DNA from: Caenorhabditis elegans
Lineage: Eukaryota > Nematoda > Chromadorea > Rhabditida > Rhabditidae
DNA length: 64,000 bases
NCBI RefSeq assembly: GCF_000002985.6
Contig: NC_003279.8
Location: 7,750,001 to 7,814,000 of the forward strand
Direction of reading: 5' to 3'
Of this stretch, positions 51,809-64,000 are shown one piece after another (the first letter of the stretch is position 1; the number at the start of each line of letters is the position of its first letter). The notes below the pieces were generated by a model. That model saw only the letters and a program-made list of their open reading frames with translations, made no database searches and was not told the DNA's origin. Position numbers and translations under genes: made by a program.

Positions 51809-54800
51809 GTCGCTTTTGTTACCTGCAACAAATTGATTTGGTTCCGGGTTTTAAAATATTTGAAAAGTTGAAGTGTAAAGAGAAAGTATTTCTAGAATTG
51901 ATATTAACAAGATTTAGGAATTCTAGAAAAAAACAGTATTTTTCAAAAATAATACTAAAGTGGGTGGAGTAGTTCCAGTGGGGAAATGTTTAAAAGAACC
52001 AAATACAATAGTAAAACATTTCGAAAATCTTTTGGGATAGCATATTCTATGCTGTAATTATCCATAAGTAATGATAAAGGATAGAACGTTAAAAAAAATT
52101 TTGAAAAATTTGGCGATTTTTTTAAAATAACTATAACTAACAAATGTTGGAAAATCTGAAAATGTTTAGTGATTTTGATCCGTTGGACGCTACTCCGCTT
52201 TTAATATTTGCAATTATAATCGGAGTCTATGCCGATGGCAAAAGTGTAATAATACAATTTCTCTGAAAAAAAAAGCTTCTACAAATGATAAAACTCTAAA
52301 CATAACAAGATAACAAATAAGAAACATTGAGGAATTTATGAATGAATGATGTGTGATATGAATTCAAAAAAAAGAAGATAGTGTGGGTGGGCGGTTCGGG
52401 TAGATCAAGAATTGTGATGCAATGTGATTATAGTGGGTGGGAAGAAGCCTTTCTTCTCAAGATACTTTTTTCTTGCAAGGAAGTTCCATGTACTACTGGG
52501 ATTAGATTGATAAAACAAGGAACATAACTATGGAAAATGTATGATGAAGTGGTGGGATACAATTGAATTTTTGTCGTTGCAGAATCTGACGTAATGGGGG
52601 TATGAGGTGTGAGTACTGTGAGAATGCGATGGATTCTTTTATAGATATTAGTCTGACTCCACCCACGACTCTTTTCACAAACAAATTTAGGAAAACTTGG
52701 GTCCAGACTGAACTAAAAACTTAGCTGTCAAAGTTTTTTATCTTTTTCCCAAAACTTTGCATAGCACTGATCCAAGTTAAGACAAGAAAAGAAGAAGAAA
52801 AATATACATTTTCAACAATTTTTAAAATTTTGGCTCTTTATATAGTACCAAACATTTTGGGTTGCACAACGCACCGCCCACTTTTCTGTACTATTTTTTC
52901 AAACTACTTTTTTGACAAATTGGCACCATTGACAAATGGAAAAAATGACGTGGATTTCCATAAACTTGAAATGACTTTAACACGTTCTCCATGGAGATTA
53001 TGGATGGCTCAACGTAAGTTCTTAATGAAATCATGGAAAACTGGAACATTTTGAAAACATTTTTAGCAATGGCTTCCTCTGGAATTAAAAATCGTAAATT
53101 CGGGAAACAAATTAAAGTATTAAATAATTGTGCATATTTAATGGAGTGAATCACTTTTTGTCTAGGAATTAAAGAAAAACCATTTCAGAGAGCTGAACTT
53201 TTAATAGAGATATTCTGAATAATATAGGCTTTATTGAAACTTCGTTTAAAACAGTTTCTTTAGACTTTGGGTCATTAGCTTTTAAGCCTGCCTACCGACC
53301 GCCTATCTGCCTTTATAGGTAACCTCGTTGGTTTCTCGAGGTTTTTTTATGAATTTTATAATTATATGCAAAAAATTCAAACGTCAAAAAAGCTTCAATT
53401 TTTCTGAAACTTTGTAACCAAATACTTACATTTATGGCACCCTCCCCTGAAGTACCCCTCCTCACATCATGTACAATTATTTTGGAAGAGATGAAAAATT
53501 GAAAAATACATTTAGGAATCTTGTTACTAAGGCTTCATGTACGAGACTGATATTGAAAGAGGGTTGTGCCAGGTGACTTTTCAGTATCAATATTTCTGAG
53601 AGCTGAACAACTATAATTTTTTCTAGAAGAGTCATCTGAAATATACACCACCACATTTCACCCAACACAATTGTAGTCTATTTCATCTTCGGAGTTATTC
53701 AAAAGTCAAGATATATCTTATTAGTAAATAAATAATTTGCCCAACGAAGCGAGGGTGCTCCGTTGGACTTGTAGTGTGGGGCACGACGATGAGAAAATGT
53801 TTTCGTAAAAGTCCCAAAAAGGGGCGGAGTCATGAATGAAATGAAAAAGTTAATTGAAAAACGAAGTGAGCTCACCGTGTTAGAGAAAGAGCACATGTCT
53901 CGATACACGTATCTGTTGTTCTATAAGTTTATTGTTTCAGCTGCTTTCAATGGAATTTGGGAATTAAAAAAACGTAATTTTTGAACGATCGCAGTGAAGG
54001 ACAAAGGGAAGCCTGAATCAATGAACGAGGATCATAGAATTTTCTTAGACAGTTAATTCGCGATGTGTGCATAATGCTTCAATGGGCCCGACTCTTCGCG
54101 ATCGAGGGCCTAAAGAGAGAGTCGCAAAAGCAAAAATTTCCGATCTTGTCTTGAAATTCAAAAAATCAAAAAATCAAGAAAATTAACCAAAAGCACTGTA
54201 GAAATTTATGAATAAAATAATGGGAAAATGTCTTCATCAAAAATTAGAGAAAAGGCCGAAAATCCTTTTTAACTGTAATTATTTGATATTTTAACGGAAA
54301 TACAAAAAACCGCTTAACCGGAAACAGACCTGACAAGAAATAATTATTTTTATAATTAATACATAATTTCAATAACACCGTAATTTTGAATACAGTAAAA
54401 GTTACGAATATTCCCAAAACACCCGGAATCACTTTCTTTGACTAACCCGGAAATCAACTTTAAAATGAAAACTTTAGGAAAAAAAACAAATTTAAAGAAG
54501 ACAGGATCTTGTGATGAAAAATTACTCAAAGTCAAAGAGAAAAAAGGATTAAAGTATTCACTTTTTCCTTCTTTTTTTTCTAAAAAATTTAAGAATGATC
54601 TTTGATAATCTATGATCTCACACGGACCCTCTTACTACAATGAAATGCGCCCAAAAAATTACGTTGAAATTTGGAGGAAGAAGGGCTCGTAGTCCAAAGC
54701 TCTTAGTTAAATAAAGCTCGGAGAGTGAGAATGGAAACAATTTGGGGAGGAATTGTAGTTGAATTTATACGAAATGAATGATTCCATTAAATGATCCTCA

Positions 54801-57800
54801 ATGAATTTAAAGTGTAGAAATAAGGTCGGCTCCACCCCCGCTACACCCTTTGATCTGGCTCCTCCCATCGATGTATCGGGGAATGAGTCATTCGGGGGGA
54901 GCCCGCAAGTTGAAAGAGCAATTTTTAGTACATAAGGTGAAGTTTAGATTATTCTCAAAATAGCAACATATTTAAGTAAAACACTTCAAAATGTTTCAGA
55001 AAAAGTTGAAAATGGAAGCATTTTTTTAGTTTTTTTTTCCAGAAGTTTTGAGTTGAAATTTTGGTAAATTGACAAATGTTCAAAATAAAATTGAGTATAA
55101 ATTGAATGTTACACATTTTTGAACAGTTTTTTTTTGGCTCACAGCGACAAAAGGAGTACCGGAAAAAGTGGGTAGTAGTTTCAGAAATAGCCCGAAATCC
55201 TTTTCTTTTCTAACCTTATCATCCAGTTTTCAGAAGAATTTTTTCTTTGAGGGGAACACCGGAAATCGAATTTGCATTTTTATCCTTTGTTACGTCAAAA
55301 GTAGTGTGCCCTTCGAACGCAAAAATCTGACTTTAAAAATTTTGTTACGTCATCAATTCCAAGATGTTCTAAAATTCTGGAAAAACGTGCCAAAATGTTC
55401 AAATATCCTAAAAGCTGAACCTGATGAGCGGCTACTTTATTTTCATGTTGCCTTCTCTCTTTTTGTTGACCTTCGATGATGTCATTTCAGTATTAATAGA
55501 ACTCTCTGAAGTTTTTTTTTGCACAAAAAAGCTTTAAACCGTGTTTTGAGTTCCATCCTATCCAATTGAAAATAACAAGTTAGTGCTGAGCATTTTAAAC
55601 ATAAAAGTCGGGGGAGTGAAATACTTGGATTCCAAGAATTATTCACGCTTCAGACAATTGATGGAAACACTCTATTACGTGTATTTGACATTCATAAAAT
55701 AGTTGAAAACGAACAGGGAAGTTTAAGGATTATGTTGGAAATAAAACGGAAGAAACATATAAAAGATATTTTGAAGCGTTAAGAAAACAAATTCAAAAAC
55801 AATACAAAACACAAAAACTTTAAACTTCGGCTGGTGAAGATCAAAACAAGGGTTTTTTGGGTGAAAACAAGAAGAATCAGAATAAAATCGTAAAATTTTA
55901 CATGGTTTCACCTAGATATTTTAGAAAAGCAAGATATGGAATTTAAATTTCAAAAAAAGTACACAAACATTCAGGTTACGGTATTTTATCAACGTGAGCG
56001 CAAGATGGGCAAGAAAAGAGGCGAGTGAGAGGCGCCTTTTCATGCCTCGACCTTGTGGAATTTATAGTTTTTGCTCATTTCAATGACACTTCAAAAAGGT
56101 AAAAATGGAAACACTTCCTGAAATTTGATACTTTTATTATTTTTATTTTTATTTCAACGTCAGGTATAACGTCCAAACTACATATTGAACTCATAAAATA
56201 GAAAAACAATTACAGTTAAAATATATCTCCATGGTTGATAAAATTTAACAAATCCCTATCAAACTAACAGTCTGCAATTACACTTGGGAACATGAATTCT
56301 AAAGCTCGTAAAATCCAGATTCAGAACAAATTAGTGGCTGGTTTTTCGATATTAATTTTTTTAAATTCTTATTTTCGTAATTTGGAGTAACAGAAATAAA
56401 AAAGTTATTGGTTTCCCACATCTCAAAAACCAGAAAGCTTATTCTTATTTAATTTATTTTTGAAAGTCATTTTCGCATCAAGACACACTTAGAAATAAAA
56501 TTCAAGAAGTTCATCAACAAAATAAGAAAAACAATGTTTCGTTGATCTTCATTTTCTTGAAATTCTTGCTCCTCATTCCCATAATACCACGCCCTTCGTT
56601 TGCTAATTTCAATGGAATTTTGTTTAATCCTAATCTGTATGCATCCATTTGCTGTTAGAACATTAGTATGCAGTGTCACCGGAAGAACAAAGTTTAAAGA
56701 TGATCTGATTATAGACAAACGATGAATTTAGAAATTCAAAATGTTGTAGTGTGACTAAATAAGAGTACAGGAATAAAACTACAACCACACTTTGTTCGGA
56801 AATCGAAGACCGTATGAACTCAGCTTTGGCTAAGCCTTTTACCTATCTACCAACTCCGCGGACGAAAAAATAATATTCTAATCGATATTTTTTCATATTT
56901 TGCACAGTTTTGTAGTTTTGTTTTGCTTAAATTCTTAGGAACAAATACGTTTTCAGTAGATTTGTGCAAAAACATTTGTCAGCATTTGTCTAACAAATTA
57001 ATATTGTTGTCAAAGTACAACAATTCATTTTTTGTGATAATTGTAGTCTTCTTGGACAGACGCCAAGAAGGTGTTAACGATCACACTTGCTATAATAACA
57101 ATGGAGTGGAAAAGAAAGAAAGGAATGCGGAACCGATGATGAATTCCTTTTTTCTTCGTCAATTTCTTCGTTTTCTTCATAATCTACATTTTCTACCGTA
57201 CTCTCATCATTTAATGAACCTGATCACTTGAAACATGTTTCGGGTCGGCCGGAAACTGATAGGTGTGACTTTTGATTTGTGATAGAAAAAGGGGGCAAAA
57301 TGCAAAGACACGGAACCCCCAGGAAAAATTCCACTAACTGTAAATGTTGTTCAATGATACCTAAGGAAACTTCTGAGACATCAGAAGTTCAAGCTTGACT
57401 GTAAAATAATATACAATACAAAGTTGTGCAAAACCGATTGTTGAACAATTTGAGAACTTTTGGAAAGTAAGAATTACATCAATTCGAGGCGTCCCGAGGG
57501 CGCCTCTTCTTCGCCTCGTAGCTCGCAATTTAATGCAACATTCAATTAACATTCCAACACGGTGACATAATGAACATCGGGAAGCTGGACAGGCGAGAGC
57601 AAGGAAAATATGTATGAAAGGCGCCCCCGTCACGCCTTTGGCCGTGTAAGATATCTACTCAAAATTTATGAGCTTCGAAATATTTAGAACACTTCAGAAA
57701 TAGTTGGCTACAGAAAAATCAAGCTTTGCTTTTAAATCTTCTTTTGGAATGTAAAATATACAACGCCCACTGTTTATTTTCAACTTTTTAAATCTCAAGT

Positions 57801-60800
57801 TTCTATTCCGCGAAAATAGTAATGGGCTATAAAAATAGGATAAACTTGTCAGTTTTAAATAGAGACATGCGTTGAGTATAATGCTTTTTAACAAAAAACA
57901 AGAAGTTTTGACGTCTGATTTAAAGATGCAAAAATCATGTTTTCTTTGTCTTCTGACACCACTTTTTTTGACGAGCGAACGTCTAACTGGCACAAACTGA
58001 ACGAGTAAGTTGTATGCAAACCAATGAGTTAGTGAGACAAAAATATATATTTCGTTTACACATATGAAAACGTCATAAGTCTCTGGAGAACACTAATGAG
58101 TCGGTAAATATGTGATGTGGGTGTGATTTTATGAGTAGTGGAAGTATGACTAAAGTATTGACTTTGAATAGATTGTTTGAACAATTGGTTTTTATTTCTA
58201 TAGAGTTTACTTCGCGAATTTGATGGAAAATTTGAAAAATTAAAAATTAAATTCTCGTGATATTCAAGGAAACTTCAAAGGTTTCAAAATATATTGGCAG
58301 AATACTAACAATAAACATTCATCCTCTTGAAAATTTAATTTTATCAGGCGTAGCTGAAAAGCAAATAAAGGTGCCAAAAAATGCCGACGTAGCAAGATTT
58401 GTAAAATTTTTTACAAAAAATAATTGAATTGAAAAAATTGAATTCATTGTAAATTCTAATTTTTATTGAATTGAAGTCACATCAAAAATGCAAAAACCAA
58501 GAATATTGAGGTACAAATCAGAAAATCAACTTTTCGAACCTCCTGGATTGAGTTCAGAAAACAAGTTCATTGAAGGGTACAAAACATGAATCGGAAGTTC
58601 AATGTCTGCCTTTTTTGGTGTTTTCTTTTTCATTTGTATCTTTAAAACTCCCGGAATCACGTAACTTTTAGGCTTTATTATCCTCTTGGACAAAGAACTG
58701 CATTTTCTAGACAAACTGAAATTCTATAGTACTTCTTGGAATATAAAATAATACGATCAAATTTCTGGAGTAAATTATAATAACAATTTAGCAAAAAAAC
58801 ACAAATATTTTAATTTCGTGAGTCACTGTGTAAATGTAGGACTCTTTGAAATTAAGTCTTTAAATTTCTTGTAGATTTACGGGGTCTTCTTTCGATTAGC
58901 TGAAACTTAAAATAAAATTGAAAACTTGCGTTTTTTTAAAAATTTCCAGTCAAAGTTATCGTAACTGTGAAGCTTTGAAAATGTTTGGGATGTTTGAAAA
59001 TTAAAAAAGGCTTTCAACTCCGACAATGTCTAGATAACAATAACTTAAATATAATTCGAATATAAACATAAATCGTAGAATCAATTTTTTCGGTGGCTTT
59101 CAATTTTGTGGCAATGTTTTAATAACCATTTTTAAACGCGCAGAGCTCCACAAAACTAATCGAAATTCAAAAGTTTTAGACGAATGTAGTTTAGACACTT
59201 ACTCACTTTTTCCACGATTACAACATTACCACTCAGCGACACTTATTTCCTGACCAATAACTTTTTGTTGCACTAGATTATTCTATTAATATATTCTAGC
59301 AGATGGATTGTTATAATTGAGTTCAAAAACTAGACTAGTGGAGTAAAAATCGGTAACCTCAAAAAACTAAGAATTTCAAGAATGAAGAAAACAACAGGAT
59401 GTTAGTAATTCAACTTTTGGGATTTCGGATCTCATTTGGGAATTGGGCACTTATTTCCTGTCTCGTGCGGTGTTTTTGTTTCCTGTTATTTTGGAAGTTA
59501 AGCTTCCGGGTGGTAACAGATATTACAAATTTCAAAAGTTTTAACAAAAGTTTTAAGAAGAAATTCGACTTTTCTCTGTGAAAATCCCACAGAAACCAAA
59601 ATGAGAGAAAATAAATTGAAAGTGCGTGTGTGTGCCTCATGCAACTCAGAACCTTCAAATAAAGTAGAAATAAATTAAAATTGAAACACTCTGGTTCCAC
59701 ATGTGATGAGCCCCCATCTGATGCACAAATAGTCAAATTGGGTCTCGACGGGAAACAAATATTTTATGAGATTTCAGATAGTTTTATTTGAAGTGTTCCA
59801 GCACATTTGGGACTTTTACTTTATTCTGTAGTGTACAGTAATATTAGGGGAGAGTACAAATATTACAAGAAACACGAGAATTGTTGACTGAAAAACGCAA
59901 AACATCCTAGATAGAGGAGGAGCTTATTATTGATTTTCTAGTCTCCTGCAACTTTAGATGTAATACGAAATGGTTAGTTGGAACGTAGTTATAATGAAAT
60001 AGTTTTAAAAATTCACAGTTTCATACTTTCTTGTAATTTATTCAACTAAACTGATTCGTTGAACTAGAGTATCAATTATTTCTGGAAAATAGTTTTTTTT
60101 TAATGAAAAATTTCAAAATTTTATTCATAAACTCCTGAAAAAAATCATGAATAATCAGTACCTGCACTTAGCATAAAAAATAATTCAATTCCCATCAACT
60201 TCTTGTAACGATACAAACTATTTCACCTATCAGTTTAGGGGGTTCCAACAGCTATAGCGTTTGTTAGTTAGAAGGACACAATTAAACAGTGGCGAGTTCC
60301 TAATATATTTAAAATGGGCAAAATCCATTTGAATGAATGAAAATCAACTTTAGGAATGTTTAGGAAATGAGAAAAACAACAGAGCACGGGGAGGTGAAGT
60401 GGTTTGATTGAATTGACGACGTCTCAAGTAGAGACGCTAAGAATAAGTTGCGGGGGAGTAAGTGAACCTAAGAATGTTTGGAACTCGTATGATCATAGAT
60501 TGTCAAATTTACGCATCAATGAAACGAGGAAGCCCTTTCCAAAGGGAAAAGCTCCTTCAAGTACATTTTCTGAGTTTTCTCTTGGAAGGCAGTTTTCATC
60601 AAAGAAGTAGGTTTCAGATGTGTATTTAATAAAGAAATAATTGATTTTTGAAGGTGTAGCGCTGTTATTAATATACAGTGATTTACAATTTTGGCAAAAT
60701 GATTTACAATTTTGGCAATGAATTTTTTGTAAAACGAACAAGTTTTCATACTTTTCTTGTTTTAAACAGAATTTAAAACGACACCGATCTTTTTTAAAAC

Positions 60801-62969
60801 TACACAAAGCTTATGAAAATAGCCCAAATGGAATTTTTTGAAACAAGCAGATTTCTGAAAAACGTCAACTTCTGATTCAATGCATATTTAGAGGTATGAA
60901 CTTTCCAAAAATAGAAGCCAAATTCAATTTAGTGCCAAAAGGTTTGAGCCCACGCGGTTTTGCTCCGGGCTCATTTTCATCAGACGATGAAGCACTTTCT
61001 TGTTGACACAACCCTGAATTCTCTTCCTTTTCTTGATGTTTCATTCAAACTTTAATTCATCATCGTCTCGTGATGTGAATCATAAATTTTCATTTTTTTG
61101 TGAGGGATGAAAATAAAATCAAACAAAACTGAAAAAAGCATGCATCTTTTTAATTCTCAGGAGACGATCATTACTCATTTGTTCAAAAAACCCAATTACG
61201 GAGAAGAAACCAAGTTTACAGTATCTAGATTAAAAATTACTCTCTGATCATGATCGTCTACGGAAAATAACTTTTCGGGAATAAAAAAGTCGTGGAAAAC
61301 AATGTGTAGACTGACAAACATGATAACCAGGTTATTGATAAGATTTGGAAACTTTTGAATAAAAACAATTTGTCCGAGGGGCTTTTGTTTTCGAGGTAGA
61401 ATATTTGCGATGGGGGTTTTCGTTGAAATGATAGATAGGTACCCAAAATTTAATTCTTTTTTTTTTAAATTTTTTAGAGTTAAGTGTAGGAATGGAAAAA
61501 ATAAATAAATGCGTTCAAGATTTTTAGTAAAGATAGACTGAAAGAATAAGGATCGAGGATTTGAATGAATCATTGAATAATTGAAAAACTGAAAATAAAT
61601 CAAAGATCTTTAAGAATTTAATTTCAGAAAAAGTGTTAAAGGTTTCTCCAAACAATTTAATTCAAATTTTTGGCATATTGCAAGACTTTTATAAAACTGC
61701 AAAATTACTGCCAAAGTTTTGTAAAACTCATAGCAAATGATTTCATTTCCAACTTTCAAAATGATAAGTGACAAAAACTGAGGAGTTCAAAAAATTTTTG
61801 ACGATGAATTTAAAAAAAATTTCAAGTATTTAGCCACTGGAAATCATTTCCCCAACTCCACTCAAAACATATTTTCACGGGTTCAGATTATGTTTAAAAT
61901 ATTAGTTTTGGCCAATTCATATTCAGTTTTTTTCACCTGTTCATCAAGTTCACAACTGATGTTATAATAGGGAAAAAATTTAATTGTTTGGCTTTAAAAA
62001 AACTGTCTTGAAAAAAATTTAAAATCAGAAAATCCAGGGACAGTAAATATGATTATGAACGTTTGAAAAAGTAAAATAAAAAATATATATAAATTTTGTG
62101 CTCTTCTACTTTTAAAGCGTCGGAGACTAAAAAAAGAGGGTTGCAATAAATGCTCTTCATGCTTCATCTAACTAGATTATAATGCATCCAATGGTCAACA
62201 CCACATGGGTTCGTCTATACTTTTTACGTGACTTGAAGCATAGAGCATTTCAGTTTTAATTCGTTCCCTGAACTCCTGTTTTTCACTATTGGAGATCCAA
62301 AGAATAATTCGGAAGATAAAATGAAACTACTGTTTAATGGCGAAAAAGGATCTGAAACTGAAAAAAAAGTATTTAAAAAACATATTTTTGAGCTTTTCAA
62401 GTATTGTTACTTATCATCAGAAACGAAAACGTGTTAACTTGTTTTATGAAATTGCTGGAAAAAGAAGGCTTGGAAAACTTACAATTAGATATCACAATAG
62501 ACTTGAAAAGCGTCAGTGGGATTATTTTTAAAAAACTTGGAAATTATTCAAATTTCAGACAAACTTAGACTATTTGATAAATTTCGAACCACCTCAATGT
62601 ACATTACAAATGATTAACACATAGTTGAAGTACGATACATGTAGAAAAAAGGTTCCCAATTTTGACTTGAAAATGTTTTTTAAACAATAATATTAATTTA
62701 ATTTATTGGTGTTTCAATTTATTTGTTAATTTTTATTTCAATCGAACAATTCTCAGTACCGGAACTCAGTGCCCACCCAAAAAATGACGAGTGTAGTAAA
62801 CTTGAACAAAATTAAACCGGAAAAGTACGTCATCAAGAGGGTGAGGGACGTGGGTTTGGATGATGTTTTACTGAAAATAAGTTTCAGAATCTTTCAAATT
62901 TAAAAGGGGTAAACGGTTTTACAATGAAATTTGTGACAAAGGAAGTATCTATGATTTTTCGGCCAAGAG

Positions 62970-63296
62970 TACGGTATCCGGTCTCGAAACACCGAACTTT
63001 TATTAAATGCAATAAGATGTGCGCCTTTAAAGAGTACTGTAAGTTCAAACTTTTTCATTGCTGATTTTTCTTTGATTTTTTGTAGTTTTCGATAAAAATA
63101 TATTTATTTATTACAAAACTCGAATAGAATAGCAGAAAAAACATGAATTTTAACAAATCGTGAGAAAAACTATGAAAAATTAACTTCGCAGCAATTGTTT
63201 GTTAGCAACAACAGTCTTGAATCTACAGTACTCTTTAAAGGCGCACACCAGTTTGTATATTACGAAGAATCGGTCGTGTTGAGACCAGCTACCGTA
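62970..63296. mobile_element. Two nested inverted-repeat elements
   Basis: Outer ends: TACGGTATCCGGTCTCGAAAC (62970) and GTGTTGAGACCAGCTACCGTA (ending 63296), an imperfect inverted pair. Inner ends: TGTGCGCCTTTAAAGAGTAC at 63018-63041 and its exact reverse complement at 63224-63247. Both end types are common in C. elegans intergenic DNA. Their nesting suggests one element inserted within another, or a composite element. Confidence 0.75.
63018..63247. mobile_element. Inner MITE with 24-bp perfect terminal inverted repeats
   Basis: The 24-bp ends (GTGCGCCTTTAAAGAGTACT core) are perfect reverse complements around a 182-bp AT-rich centre with no coding capacity. Confidence 0.8.
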
Positions 63297-63830
63297 TTTT
63301 AAAACCCCTATTTTATGCATTTTTTTCGGAGAAAATCGAGAACTAGAAGAAGTTAATTTAAAATTAGAAACTAAACAAATGCTCAGTTTAAGAATATAAT
63401 TCTTTACTTGAATTCTTGAAAGACGTGTGAAAGTGAAAACAATATTTTGAGAAGCAGGTGAAAAATTGATTTTTCGTGAATTGAAAATGATTATTTCGAA
63501 TTTGGAAACGGCAGCTTGAGAATCTTTTAAAAAACCGAATTCTGTTCAAAAAACAAAACTGAAAAATTCTTTGGAACTGTTAAGTCAAAAACTCGTTTTC
63601 TCCTCCTTTTTCCCATCTTGTGACGCCTTCTCTTCCGATTACAGTTTCAGTGGAATTCTCGGAATTTTTTACAATGTTAAATATATTTTTACACTTTCTA
63701 TTTTAGACTTTGGGAAGGTTTTTGTAAAAATCATGTCTTTAGAAAATTTAATTGATACATGAATGAAAATTTATTGAAGCCATGAAAGCAGATACGAGTT
63801 AATTTGAAAAAAGAAAGCAAACTGGGCAAT

Positions 63831-63975
63831 TTAGAGGTCGAGCTCTTCATCCGAATCGAGCTCATTGCGCCGACGATCGAACTTGACTGACGTGGCTTTC
63901 TGAGTTTGAGCAGATACTCGTTCCATCAATGCTTTTAATCCATCATCGGTCATTTTTCCAGATAGTTGTCCTCTT
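63831..63975 (-). CDS. PDCD5-related protein, last exon (gene continues past the window)
   Basis: The minus strand after a TTTCAG acceptor reads RGQLSGKMTDDGLKALMERV and continues with SAQTQKATSVKFDRRR and the acidic end DSDEELDL, then stops at 63831. This is the conserved C-terminus of PDCD5 (human form: GKVSEQGLIEIL… VKFNRRKVMDSDEDDDY), a small helical protein that binds the CCT chaperonin and has been linked to apoptosis. AATAAA (minus strand of 63770-63775) lies about 55 bases after the stop. The other exons lie beyond the right edge. Likely the C. elegans PDCD5 homologue next to nlp-8. Confidence 0.88.
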
Positions 63976-64000
63976 CTGAAACAAAATATATTTATTTTCA

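Larger units (their letters stand above)
51823..63830. other. Gene-poor stretch upstream of nlp-8
   Basis: Twelve kilobases without a gene I can support, unusual for C. elegans. GC-richer islands at about 54830-54910 and 57490-57640 have promoter-like composition. The 57.5 kb block and short stretches near 4.3 kb and 56.0 kb share GGCGCC / GCCTCGACC-type motifs, perhaps one dispersed repeat. It may contain nlp-8 regulatory DNA or non-coding transcripts. Confidence 0.4.

Noticed and set aside
58526..58714. Minus-strand open frame of 62 codons rich in Lys and Pro
   Set aside because: No flanking splice signals or homology that I recognise, and AT-rich Lys codons are expected by chance here.

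Overview
The window is nuclear DNA of a Caenorhabditis nematode, almost certainly C. elegans chromosome I. Support: AT-rich sequence, introns of 45-60 bp ending in TTTTCAG, many short inverted-repeat transposons, and three genes I recognise by product: nsf-1 (vesicle-fusion ATPase), adr-1 (ADAR-related dsRNA-binding protein) and nlp-8 (neuropeptide precursor). A PDCD5 homologue begins at the right edge. All gene models were built by eye from splice sites and reading-frame phase.

Layout. 1-16.8 kb: mostly non-coding, with a small His-rich secreted protein (5783-6094), a candidate Cys-rich secreted protein (8449-10397), an isolated signal-peptide exon (10674) and two MITE-like elements. 16.8-22.0 kb: nsf-1 on minus, twelve coding exons with a 1.7 kb first intron. 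22.0-23.4 kb: a shared promoter, then adr-1 on plus (23438-27469). 26336-35631: a large inverted duplication. 36.7-43.5 kb: a minus-strand gene for a four-helix membrane protein with a Tyr/Pro/Gln-rich N-terminus (MARVEL-like). 43.5-50.7 kb: no convincing gene. 50.8-51.8 kb: nlp-8 on minus. 51.8-63.8 kb: no convincing gene, with nested MITEs near 63 kb. 63831-63975: last exon of the PDCD5 homologue on minus.

The most unusual structure is the inverted duplication. The left arm is 26336-30038 and the right arm 31931-35631, each about 3.7 kb, with a 1.9 kb spacer. I found only two substitutions and two 1-bp indels between the arms, all within the inner 0.53 kb. The left arm starts inside adr-1 exon 10, so adr-1 has a full copy on the left and a head-less, oppositely oriented copy of its 3' part on the right. 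Read-through from either side would make RNA able to fold into a multi-kilobase hairpin containing adr-1's own exons; adr-1 itself encodes a dsRNA-binding editing regulator. The outer right breakpoint lies next to a fragment of a protein tyrosine phosphatase whose catalytic loop has lost its arginine. The spacer holds 16-bp minisatellites and a candidate two-exon gene made largely of repeats.

Limits: start exons of the MARVEL-like gene and of the small secreted genes are uncertain, and arm identity was compared by eye.
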